Positions 1-6,611 of a stretch of 6,611 nt of DNA are shown piece by piece. Source of the DNA: JBCBST01 sp039819115 (lineage in GTDB: Bacteria; Bacteroidota; Rhodothermia; Balneolales; Balneolaceae); NCBI GenBank assembly GCA_039819115.1, contig JBCBST010000155.1:1-6611 (forward strand). Direction: 5' to 3'. A program made the translations under genes and the position numbers. Each line of letters starts with the position of its first letter. Positions within the stretch are counted from its first letter, which is position 1. The notes beneath the pieces are model-generated. The model did no database searches. It was not told where the DNA came from and saw nothing but the letters and a program-made list of their open reading frames with translations.

Positions 1-71
1 TTCTAACGTTCAGGATAGATATTGGCAGGATGTATACATAGGTGCCCGGCGGGTATTATAAAGTTGGCTTA
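1..71. other. Upstream leader, possibly the tail of a truncated preceding gene
   Basis: No complete gene fits here. Two forward frames are open from the window edge: one ends with TAA at 59-61 (19 sense codons, ending IGARRVL) and one with TAG at 39-41 (ending RIDIGRMYT). Either could be the C-terminus of an upstream protein, and the sequence does not decide between them. If the first is real, that gene ends 10 bp before the kinase ATG, as in an operon. A perfect 10-bp palindrome, ATGTATACAT, lies at 30-39. TTGGCA at 22-27 resembles a -35 box, but no -10 box follows at a suitable distance, so I do not call a promoter. Confidence 0.3.
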
Positions 72-2981
72 ATGAAAAACGGACTATTTACTCTTTTTTC
101 AAAGTACCCTAACGGGGCAATTACCATTAGCTTTTTGGTGATCATTTCCCTGCTTTTTATAGGGCAGGTGTCTTTTATGCTTTCGGTATTCGAAAAAGAT
201 GATGACAGTCGCATCATAAACCTGGCCGGAAGACAGCGTACCATTACCCAGGAGATTATCAAACTTGCCTACCAGGTTGAACGGACTGGTAACGAGGAGT
301 TACTCGTCACGCTGAAAGAAAGGATGTACCGTTTGGATCAGGTATACAAGGCACTACAGGTAGGGGATGAGAACTTACAGTTGCCCCAAAACCGGTTCCG
401 GGATACACAACAGTTATTCACCGATATTTCTATTCCGCACAACAATATGATCCAGGTGCTGGAATCAGCGCAATCAGTGGAAGATGTAGTTGCTGTTATA
501 CCTGTTCTTGAACAGTATGAACAGGTATATCTGGACCTGATGGATGCTATTGTAGACGCAATGGCTGAAGAATCGCTCAGTTATAGCGAAAGAATCATAC
601 GTAATCTGTTTATTTATGCAGTGGTATCCATTACGATTACCCTGTTAATTGGACTGGTGGTCATTCTTCCGGTTTTACTTCGGATCCGGGAAGAGCTAAC
701 GGAAGAAGCAAAAGAGAAAAACCGACTCAGCAAGTTGTTCGAGTCTTCGTTCGAAGAATCGGGTATTGGAATGGCGCTGGCAACAAGTGATAAAAAGCTG
801 TTCAGGGTAAACCCATTTCTATGTAAGTATCTGGGATACTCCGAACGTGAACTTCTTTCCATGACATTTCCTGAGTTTACCCATCCAGACGATTTAGATC
901 TCGATCTCCAGTTCTTCCACGAATTGTTGGAGGGTAAGAGGGCTAACTTCGAAATTGAAAAGCGATATATCACCAAACAGGGCGAGGTGGTTTGGGGGTT
1001 GCTGTCGGTGTCTCTTATCAAAGATGAAAACGGGGCACCAGAATTTGTGGTAGGTGTGATTCAGGATATCACAGAGTTAAAAACAGCCTATTTTGAGCTT
1101 GAAAGTCGCGAACGAAAATTACATGAAGCGCAGGATCTGGCCCAAATTGGGGATTGGGAATGGCAGCACAAATCGAATACCGTCTTTTGGTCAGACAGAG
1201 TGTATCAGATCTTTGGCCAGGATCCCGATGGATTTTATCCTACGTTTGAAAACCTGGTAGAGGCGGTTCATCCCGAAGATCGGGAAGCATTTCGAAAAGA
1301 TGTGCAGCGTTCACTCGATGAACATGTTGAACATGATCTTATACACAGAATTTATACCGCAAGCGGAGATCTCAAATACGTACGGGAACGGGGCATCCCT
1401 TTCTATGACGAACATGGAAACCCGGTTCGTATGGCCGGTACGGTTCAGGATGTTACACGCGAAGAGTTAGCTAAATGCGAGCTTTCCAATCTTATAAACC
1501 TGTTAGACGAAACTCAGGCCCAGGCTAATGTAGGTTCCTGGGAATTGGATATTGTAAATCGAATTCCTTTTTGGTCCGATGAGGTGTACCGAATTCATGA
1601 GGTAGAAATGGGCACAACCTTAAGTTACGACCAGGCGGTATCGTATTATCGCGAAGATTTCAGAGTCTCCGTATCATCCTCTGTTGAGGATGCTCTTCAG
1701 AAAAATACGTCATTTGATTTTGAAGCTATCATCGTTACCGAAAAAGGAAATGAAAAATGGGTTCGGGCTACGGGCTACCCGGTGCTGGAACATGGTGAAT
1801 TAGTTAAGCTGAGAGGTTTGTTTTTTGATATTTCTTCCGAACGTGAGATGCTTAATCAAATTGAATTGCGTGAACAACAGTTACAGCAATTTGTAAAGCA
1901 AGCTCCACTTGCCGTAGCTATGTTTGATACAGACATGAAGTATATGGCAGCCAGCGAAACCTGGGTGATTGAAAACGAGTTGATGACCCGGGATTTTATC
2001 GGGGTAAGCAACTACGAAATCTTTCCAGAGATAGCAGAAAATGAACGTTGGGTTGATATTCACCAGCGAGTGTTGAATGGTGAAAACATATCGAGAGAAA
2101 AAGAGCGATTCATATGGAAAGACGGAAAAGTTCAATGGAACTCCTGGAAGCTTATTCCCTGGTACTCAACAGGAGAAGAAGTGGCAGGAATGATTATGTA
2201 TACCAGTGATATTACGGAGCAGGTTGAGTATCAGGTAAGAATAGAAAACCTGAACGAGCTGCTCGAGTTTCAGGTAAAAGAGCGAACCGAAGAGCTGGAG
2301 AAGGTGAATAAAGAACTGGAATCATTTAGTTATTCTGTTTCTCACGATTTAAGAGCACCACTCCGTGCTATTCAGGGATTTGCCAATATTCTTGAGGAAG
2401 ACTACCTCCCGAATCTGGATAAAGAGGGTGCACGGTACCTCTCGATCATAAAGGACAGCTCGGTTCGTATGGGGCTGCTCATAGACGATATCCTGGCCTT
2501 TTCGCGACTAGGCCGTAAAGCATTAAACAAAGCTCCTATTGATCTCGATGCTTTGTTCAACACTGTGATTGAAGAAGAAAAGCGACAGTATCAGGATCAA
2601 ACGATCTCAATAAAAAAAGAACACCTTGGAACGATAATTGCTGATTTATCGATGATGAGGCAGGTTGTACAGAACCTGGTTTCAAATGCTTTAAAATACT
2701 CTTCAAAGAATGATGTGATTGAAATTTCTATTTTTAAGCAGCAATCAAACGGAAGTTCTGTATTCTCAGTCTCAGATAACGGAGTCGGTTTCGATATGCG
2801 ATATCATGACAAGATTTTTGGAGTATTCCAACGTTTGCACGGCGACTCGGAATTCGAAGGTACGGGTGTCGGGCTTTCGTTAGTCAAAAGAATTATTGAA
2901 AAACATGATGGTACCATATGGGCAGAAAGTGAATTGGGAAAAGGTACTACCGTTAAATTCTCGATTACGAATAATAACTAA
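72..2981 (+). CDS. Membrane multi-PAS sensor histidine kinase with PilJ-type N-terminal sensor
   Basis: This 969-residue inner-membrane kinase probably autophosphorylates on His and passes phosphate to the receiver encoded 7 bp downstream. TM1 spans about residues 16-38 and TM2 about 179-203. Between them lies a periplasmic helical region starting with INLAGRQRTITQ (about 49-60), the hallmark of the PilJ/type IV pili methyl-accepting N-terminal domain. Four PAS domains follow at about 223-336, 350-465, 480-590 and 603-717. PAS2 and PAS3 are of the PAS_3 type (IGDWEW...FWSD and VGSWEL...FWSD). A coiled coil at about 718-750 leads into HisKA, with SVSHDLRAPL and phospho-acceptor His758. The ATPase domain has the N box (Asn872), DNGVGF (Asp902), an F box IFGVFQRLH and G2 GTGVGLSL from Gly930. 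There is no HAMP and no fused receiver. I chose ATG 72 because GTG 42 directly follows an in-frame TAG and ATG 72 opens just before the TM1 segment. The ligand is unknown. Confidence 0.93.
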   Translation: MKNGLFTLFSKYPNGAITISFLVIISLLFIGQVSFMLSVFEKDDDSRIINLAGRQRTITQEIIKLAYQVERTGNEELLVTLKERMYRLDQVYKALQVGDENLQLPQNRFRDTQQLFTDISIPHNNMIQVLESAQSVEDVVAVIPVLEQYEQVYLDLMDAIVDAMAEESLSYSERIIRNLFIYAVVSITITLLIGLVVILPVLLRIREELTEEAKEKNRLSKLFESSFEESGIGMALATSDKKLFRVNPFLCKYLGYSERELLSMTFPEFTHPDDLDLDLQFFHELLEGKRANFEIEKRYITKQGEVVWGLLSVSLIKDENGAPEFVVGVIQDITELKTAYFELESRERKLHEAQDLAQIGDWEWQHKSNTVFWSDRVYQIFGQDPDGFYPTFENLVEAVHPEDREAFRKDVQRSLDEHVEHDLIHRIYTASGDLKYVRERGIPFYDEHGNPVRMAGTVQDVTREELAKCELSNLINLLDETQAQANVGSWELDIVNRIPFWSDEVYRIHEVEMGTTLSYDQAVSYYREDFRVSVSSSVEDALQKNTSFDFEAIIVTEKGNEKWVRATGYPVLEHGELVKLRGLFFDISSEREMLNQIELREQQLQQFVKQAPLAVAMFDTDMKYMAASETWVIENELMTRDFIGVSNYEIFPEIAENERWVDIHQRVLNGENISREKERFIWKDGKVQWNSWKLIPWYSTGEEVAGMIMYTSDITEQVEYQVRIENLNELLEFQVKERTEELEKVNKELESFSYSVSHDLRAPLRAIQGFANILEEDYLPNLDKEGARYLSIIKDSSVRMGLLIDDILAFSRLGRKALNKAPIDLDALFNTVIEEEKRQYQDQTISIKKEHLGTIIADLSMMRQVVQNLVSNALKYSSKNDVIEISIFKQQSNGSSVFSVSDNGVGFDMRYHDKIFGVFQRLHGDSEFEGTGVGLSLVKRIIEKHDGTIWAESELGKGTTVKFSITNNN

Positions 2982-2988
2982 CTAGGAT

Positions 2989-3432
2989 ATGAATAAAGAC
3001 AATATGGTCGAAATTCTTCTGGTAGAAGATAACGATCAGGACGCTGAGTTGGTTACCCGCTCACTTAATAAGAATAACATCACAAATTCGATTGTACGGG
3101 TTACGAATGGTGAGCTGGCACTGGACTTTTTATTTGGAAGAAATGAGTTCGAGCATCGCAGTGCGAAAGTACAGCCGAAAGTAGTTCTACTGGACCTTAA
3201 GATGCCTAAGGTAGATGGCTTGGAAGTGCTGAAGGTAATGAGAGCACACGAAGATACCTGTAATACTCCTGTAGTTATGATGACTTCATCTAAAGAAGAG
3301 CGGGATATGATCGAGAGTTATAAACTCGGTGCTAATAGCTATGTGGTAAAACCACTAGACTTTGATGTATTTATGAAAGCCGTTCGTGATATCGGTTTTT
3401 ACTGGCTATTACTTAACGAACGTCCGCTATAG
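2989..3432 (+). CDS. Rcp1-like single-domain response regulator
   Basis: This 147-residue cytoplasmic protein consists of a receiver domain only. The acidic pocket is Glu13-Asp14, the phospho-acceptor is Asp69 in LLDLKMPKVDG, the switch threonine is Thr99 in MMTSS, and the conserved lysine is Lys121 in VVKPLD, so every key receiver residue is present. The ILLVEDNDQD opening, the long insert before the Asp strand (FLFGRNEF...) and the FYWLLLNERP tail are typical of the Rcp1 subfamily, which partners phytochrome and other PAS-type kinases. With no DNA-binding or enzymatic output, it should act through protein contacts or as a phosphorelay intermediate. It follows the kinase by 7 bp, with AGGA at 2984-2987 as a very close, weak Shine-Dalgarno site. 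A second in-frame ATG at 3004 is a possible alternative start. The cognate link to the kinase is inferred from adjacency. Confidence 0.95.
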   Translation: MNKDNMVEILLVEDNDQDAELVTRSLNKNNITNSIVRVTNGELALDFLFGRNEFEHRSAKVQPKVVLLDLKMPKVDGLEVLKVMRAHEDTCNTPVVMMTSSKEERDMIESYKLGANSYVVKPLDFDVFMKAVRDIGFYWLLLNERPL

Positions 3433-3456
3433 CCCGGTTCGTTACCGGTCGCTATA
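3428..3456. terminator. Hairpin spanning the convergent gene ends, possible bidirectional terminator
   Basis: TATAGC (3428-3433) pairs with GCTATA (3451-3456), and inside it CCGGT (3434-3438) pairs with ACCGG (3444-3448) around a 5-base loop, with a 2-base bulge (3449-3450). The 11-bp interrupted stem covers both stop codons: TAG of the receiver gene and TAA of the GlmU-like gene. Neither side is followed by a run of T, so it is not a classical intrinsic terminator. It may instead stabilise 3' ends or block read-through from the opposite gene. Confidence 0.4.
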
Positions 3457-4641
3457 AAGTTCCTGTATCATAGAAGCATATTCTTCCGTGAGGTCTATAT
3501 TTCTTCTGGCCATCATAGCTTTCATAACCGTTATCGCTTTCTCTAAGCGATATAGTTCAATACCGCGATCGGTAAGCCAGCTAAATGAAGGAATATAATT
3601 GGGAGGAAAAGCGCTGGTTACGATATTACAGCTCACTCCACATCGCGTACCTGTGTTTAGCTTGGTTTGAATGGCTGTTTTAGTATGATCTCCCATAACC
3701 GTTCCTAAAAACTGCTGGTTTGTTTGCTGAATGGAACCCGTCTCCCAATCAGGGAACTTCACGAAACCGTAGTCATTTTTGAGATTCGAGGTCGTGGTAC
3801 CAGCACCTAAATTGCACCATTGTCCTATTAGAGAATGTCCTACAAAACCATCATGCGCTTTATTTGAATAGGAATGAAAGATACTGGCCGTGACTTCTCC
3901 TCCAATCTTACAAACCGGACCAACGGTGGTTCCGCCAGATATTCGGCTGCCCATTTTAATAACGGCTCCTTCACAAACGGCTACCGGACCTCGCAACACG
4001 GTTCCAGCTTCAAGAATGGTATTTTTTCCGATGTAAATAGGACCTTCTGTTGCTATTAGTGAACAACCAGGCTCTATCTGTACTCCTTCCTCTGCAAAAA
4101 TAGCGTCGTGAGGGTTAGTTACCCATACATGGTTAAACTGATGCTCTTGAATGTGCTTCGGAGCTATGCGATTGATGTCGGTTTGTATCTCTTTCCCGTT
4201 CAGTGCGATTAAATCCCAGAGATGAGTAAGTGTATACTCGTCCGGTAGATTGTATTCATGAGTTGGGGTCGCGCGCAGGTTACCAATATCAACAGATTGT
4301 AGTATTGTACGTGAAGTACCGGCATCAACTTTAGATGCAATCAGCCTTCCGTTGCTGATAATACTCTCATTAACAGGTAATTCCTTTATCATGGAAACAA
4401 GCCCGGCTTCCGGAAGTATCAAGGAATTGACCCAGGTTACGGTTTCGTCATGTTGTATAGAACGGCTGTACAACCTTCGTATGGAGGGGCGCGTCAAACG
4501 AATGTGATCGTAAGCGTTTAGCTCAAAACTCCATTTTTCCTTTATGGTCCAGATGCCAATACGTAAATCATCGGCAGGCCGGGTCAAGGTAAGTGGGTGA
4601 AAGTTGGGCAGGGTCTTATCTTCAAAGAAAGCTAGAACCAT
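3442..4641 (-). CDS. GlmU-like sugar nucleotidyltransferase/left-handed beta-helix acyltransferase
   Basis: This 399-residue cytoplasmic protein resembles the 'alternate bacterial GlmU' family, proposed to make UDP-N-acetylglucosamine from glucosamine-1-phosphate (acetylation, then uridylylation) where ordinary GlmU is missing. The N-terminus has the family pattern FED (6-8), PLT (16-18), TRP (20-22), LR.G (26-29) and EKW (35-37), and lacks the usual GlmU nucleotide loop LAAGxGTRM. From about residue 200 hexapeptide repeats (IYIGKNTILEAGTVLRGPV) form a left-handed beta helix, including SNKAHDGFVGHS (259-270) and NLGAGTTTSNLKNDYG (277-292). At 399 residues it is shorter than the roughly 456 of E. 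coli GlmU. The start ATG (4639-4641) has AGG 7 bp upstream on its strand. It is divergent from glmS, the first enzyme of the same pathway, which supports the role. Whether both activities are present is not shown by sequence. Confidence 0.88.
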   Translation of the reverse strand: MVLAFFEDKTLPNFHPLTLTRPADDLRIGIWTIKEKWSFELNAYDHIRLTRPSIRRLYSRSIQHDETVTWVNSLILPEAGLVSMIKELPVNESIISNGRLIASKVDAGTSRTILQSVDIGNLRATPTHEYNLPDEYTLTHLWDLIALNGKEIQTDINRIAPKHIQEHQFNHVWVTNPHDAIFAEEGVQIEPGCSLIATEGPIYIGKNTILEAGTVLRGPVAVCEGAVIKMGSRISGGTTVGPVCKIGGEVTASIFHSYSNKAHDGFVGHSLIGQWCNLGAGTTTSNLKNDYGFVKFPDWETGSIQQTNQQFLGTVMGDHTKTAIQTKLNTGTRCGVSCNIVTSAFPPNYIPSFSWLTDRGIELYRLEKAITVMKAMMARRNIDLTEEYASMIQELYSDR

Positions 4642-4715
4642 CGGGTAACCTGATAATATGTTTGTCCAATATTACGTAATTTGCTCAATTGGTTAAAAAA
4701 ATAAAGCCAGATGAT
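4642..4715. promoter_or_regulatory. Divergent promoter region between the GlmU-like gene and glmS
   Basis: These 74 AT-rich bases must hold the start signals of glmS and probably of the GlmU-like gene. On the plus strand TATGTTTG (4657-4664) matches the Bacteroidota -7 consensus TAnnTTTG, but no TTG box sits about 20 bp upstream, so the assignment is weak. On the minus strand TTTAAC and TAATAT lie 17 bp apart, a poor sigma-70-like match. The region is too short for a glmS ribozyme. Confidence 0.5.
4666..4692. promoter_or_regulatory. Nested inverted repeats, candidate operator
   Basis: A perfect 10-bp palindrome, ATTACGTAAT, occupies 4671-4680. It lies between CCAAT (4666-4670) and its reverse complement ATTGG (4688-4692), although the outer arms are not centred on the palindrome. 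Its place between two divergent genes of one pathway makes it a plausible binding site for a shared regulator. AT-rich DNA produces such palindromes by chance, so this is only a candidate. Confidence 0.3.
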
Positions 4716-6548
4716 ATGTGTGGAATAGTAGGATATGTTGGGTTTTTGCCCGCTGCAGATGTGGTTCTTAAAGGGCTGAAACGATTAGAATACCGAGGAT
4801 ACGACTCAGCAGGTCTTGCTCTATTGAATGGAGGGATTTCGGTGATCAAAAAAGAAGGGAAGGTGAGTAACCTTGATTTTGCGATTGCCGAGAAAGAAAC
4901 CTGCACCATCGGTATTGGCCACACCCGATGGGCTACTCACGGTGAGCCTAACGACGAAAATGCCCATCCTCATAAAAGTAATTCCGGCAAAATTGCATTA
5001 GTGCATAACGGCATTATTGAAAACTATGCCACTCTGAAGCACAAGCTGCTTAAAGATGGATATACTTTCGATTCGGAGACGGATACAGAAGTGCTCGCTG
5101 TGCTCATAGAAAGCATCATGGAAAACACCCACATGACCATTGAGCATGCGGTTCAACTTGCACTACACCAGGTGGAAGGTACCTACGGACTTGCAATCCT
5201 TCATTCTGATTTCCCGGACCGGATCATTGCTGCCAGGAAAGGATCTCCGCTTTTGATTGGAGTAGGTGATGATCAGATGCTGGTAGCATCGGATGCCTCG
5301 GCCATTGCGGAGTACACGGATCAGGTCGTATACCTGGATGATGGAGAACTCGCGATCATACGAGAAGATGGGTATGAAGTAAGAAATAGCCAGGAAGCCC
5401 TGTTATCTAAGGAAATACATGAGCTGGCCCTGAGTCTGGAAGAGATTGAAAAAGGGGGCTATGACCATTTTATGCTTAAGGAGATTTTTGAACAACCTAA
5501 GGCCCTGGCCGATGCCCTCCGGGGAAGGCTTAATGTTGATCATAACTCGATACTACTGGGCGGTATAGCCGATGTAATGCCTAAACTGCTAAACGCAAAA
5601 CGCCTGATTATTGCGGCCTGTGGTACCAGTTGGCATTCGGGTTTGGTAGCCGAGTATCTATTTGAAGAACTGGTTAAGATTCCCGTTGAAGTGGAATATG
5701 CGTCCGAATTTCGTTATCGGGATCCACTGATTTATGAAGACGATGTAATGATCGTAATTTCCCAAAGTGGAGAAACGGCGGATACGCTGGCTGCGCTAAG
5801 AGAGGCAAAATCGAAAGGAGCTACTGTCTTGGGTGTGGTGAACGTGGTTGGTTCTACCATTGCAAGAGAAACGGATGCGGGAGTATATATTCATGCCGGT
5901 CCCGAAATAGGAGTGGCATCCACAAAAGCATTTACTGCCCAGGTTACCGTTCTTACGCTAATGGCCATAAAGTTGGCCCAGGAAAAGAATACGATCACAA
6001 CGGAATATGCATCGGAACTGATTCATGCACTATCTGAAATCCCTGAGAAGATTCGTCACATTCTGGAGAACAGCGATGCTATTAAAGAGATAGCAGGTTT
6101 GTTTACCTATGCTCCAAATTTCTTATACCTGGGGCGCTCCGTAAACTTCCCTGTTGCCCTCGAAGGAGCATTAAAACTTAAAGAGATTTCGTACATCCAT
6201 GCCGAAGGGTATCCCGCTGCAGAAATGAAGCATGGCCCCATAGCCCTGATTGATGAGATGATGCCCGTTCTGGTTATTGCAGCCACAGATCATACGAACG
6301 ATAAAATGGTGAGCAATATCGAAGAGGTCAAAGCCCGAAAGGGGCGCATTATATCCATTGCTAATTATCAGAATAAAGAAGTCAGTAATTTGTCTGAGTT
6401 TACCATACAGATACCATCAACGCTCGATGTCCTCACTCCGCTGCTTTCTGTAATACCCTTGCAGTTGCTCTCCTACTTTGTAGCAGTCAATAGAGGATGT
6501 AATGTAGATCAACCCAGAAATCTTGCAAAAAGTGTAACCGTCGAATAA
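4716..6548 (+). CDS. glmS: Glutamine-fructose-6-phosphate aminotransferase (isomerizing)
   Basis: GlmS converts fructose-6-phosphate and glutamine to glucosamine-6-phosphate and glutamate, the first committed step towards UDP-N-acetylglucosamine. The 610-residue length matches the family (E. coli 609). The glutaminase domain (2 to about 220) has nucleophile Cys2, RGYDSAG (27-33), GHTRWATHG (68-76), the oxyanion pair Asn98-Gly99 and Asp123. SIS domain 1 (about 290-430) contains the sugar-phosphate loop SQSGETADT from Ser349, and SIS domain 2 (about 460-600) contains KEIS with Glu490 and KHGP with His506. The C-terminus PRNLAKSVTVE carries Lys605, equivalent to the lysine that forms the Schiff base with the sugar. 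The ATG at 4716 is chosen over the in-frame TTG at 4689 because processing must expose Cys2 as the N-terminal residue. Upstream is AT-rich with no clear Shine-Dalgarno site. All catalytic residues are intact, so the enzyme should be functional. Confidence 0.98.
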   Translation: MCGIVGYVGFLPAADVVLKGLKRLEYRGYDSAGLALLNGGISVIKKEGKVSNLDFAIAEKETCTIGIGHTRWATHGEPNDENAHPHKSNSGKIALVHNGIIENYATLKHKLLKDGYTFDSETDTEVLAVLIESIMENTHMTIEHAVQLALHQVEGTYGLAILHSDFPDRIIAARKGSPLLIGVGDDQMLVASDASAIAEYTDQVVYLDDGELAIIREDGYEVRNSQEALLSKEIHELALSLEEIEKGGYDHFMLKEIFEQPKALADALRGRLNVDHNSILLGGIADVMPKLLNAKRLIIAACGTSWHSGLVAEYLFEELVKIPVEVEYASEFRYRDPLIYEDDVMIVISQSGETADTLAALREAKSKGATVLGVVNVVGSTIARETDAGVYIHAGPEIGVASTKAFTAQVTVLTLMAIKLAQEKNTITTEYASELIHALSEIPEKIRHILENSDAIKEIAGLFTYAPNFLYLGRSVNFPVALEGALKLKEISYIHAEGYPAAEMKHGPIALIDEMMPVLVIAATDHTNDKMVSNIEEVKARKGRIISIANYQNKEVSNLSEFTIQIPSTLDVLTPLLSVIPLQLLSYFVAVNRGCNVDQPRNLAKSVTVE

Positions 6549-6611
6549 CACTAACGTTGCACAAAAAAACAATTTTTCCATTGACATTAGATGCTAAAAT
6601 CCGTTCTATCC
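6549..6611 (+). promoter_or_regulatory. Non-coding tail after glmS with a TTGACA box
   Basis: No gene starts in these 63 bases. TTGACA at 6581-6586 is a perfect sigma-70-type -35 hexamer. At 17-bp spacing the -10 would be TTCTAT (6604-6609), a poor match, and TAAAAT (6595-6600) is too close to pair with it. A small dyad, TTAG-ATG-CTAA, lies at 6587-6597. The box may belong to the promoter of a gene beyond the window edge. The A-run/T-run at 6563-6577 could form only a five-pair A-U stem, so glmS has no convincing intrinsic terminator here. Confidence 0.3.

Noticed and set aside
3..10. CTAACGTT at 3-10 repeated at 6551-6558
   Set aside because: An 8-bp match over 6.6 kb is expected by chance, and nothing else suggests flanking repeats of an element.
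42..71. Ten extra N-terminal codons for the kinase from GTG 42
   Set aside because: GTG 42 directly follows an in-frame TAG, and ATG 72 gives a normal short N-terminus before TM1.
614..1021. Reverse-strand open frame inside the kinase gene
   Set aside because: It lies wholly within a well-supported coding region with clear PAS domains and its translation resembles no known family.
3874..4059. Forward 61-codon open frame inside the GlmU-like gene
   Set aside because: It is a shadow of the hexapeptide-repeat region, and its low-complexity Ser/Asn/Gly content reflects that repeat on the other strand.
4689..4715. N-terminal extension of GlmS from TTG 4689
   Set aside because: It would bury the catalytic Cys2, which must be exposed as the N-terminal residue.
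4642..4715. glmS ribozyme or riboswitch leader
   Set aside because: Only 74 bases separate the two genes and no ribozyme core is recognisable.
6563..6577. Intrinsic terminator after glmS
   Set aside because: The only pairing is five A-U pairs with no GC stem, which is too weak to call.

Overview
The window carries four complete genes on mid-40s %GC DNA (judged by eye). Gene families, weak Shine-Dalgarno sites and an AT-rich glmS leader suggest a member of the Bacteroidota/Balneolota/Rhodothermota (FCB) group. The main clues are the head-to-head pair of glmS with a GlmU-like protein of the 'alternate bacterial GlmU' type, common in that group, and the multi-PAS kinase followed by an Rcp1-like receiver. 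The phylum call is an inference from these families. Nothing here identifies a species.

Layout. Bases 1-71 hold the end of an unseen upstream region and the leader of the first gene. Bases 72-2981 (+) encode a membrane histidine kinase with a PilJ-type periplasmic sensor and four PAS domains. Bases 2989-3432 (+) encode a stand-alone CheY-like receiver, 7 bp downstream and almost certainly its partner. The receiver gene ends 9 bp from the end of a convergent gene, and an imperfect hairpin spans both stop codons. Bases 3442-4641 (-) encode the GlmU-like sugar nucleotidyltransferase/acyltransferase. A 74-bp divergent intergenic region with a 10-bp palindrome separates it from glmS at 4716-6548 (+). 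The last 63 bp are non-coding and contain a perfect TTGACA box that may belong to the promoter of the next gene.

How the genes work together. GlmS makes glucosamine-6-phosphate from fructose-6-phosphate and glutamine. The GlmU-like protein probably carries out the last step or steps to UDP-N-acetylglucosamine, the precursor of peptidoglycan and lipopolysaccharide; GlmM, the middle enzyme, is not in the window. Their shared divergent promoter region suggests coordinated expression. The kinase and receiver form a two-component pair without a DNA-binding output, so signalling must continue through protein-protein contact or phosphotransfer to an unseen partner.

Two starts need correcting from the longest open frame. 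The kinase should start at ATG 72, not GTG 42, and glmS at ATG 4716, not TTG 4689, because the catalytic cysteine must be residue 2. I found no mobile element, CRISPR array, tRNA or rRNA, and no clear undescribed system. The most interesting points are the GlmU-like protein's active-site pattern, the alternative hairpins at the convergent gene ends, and the kinase's sensor architecture.
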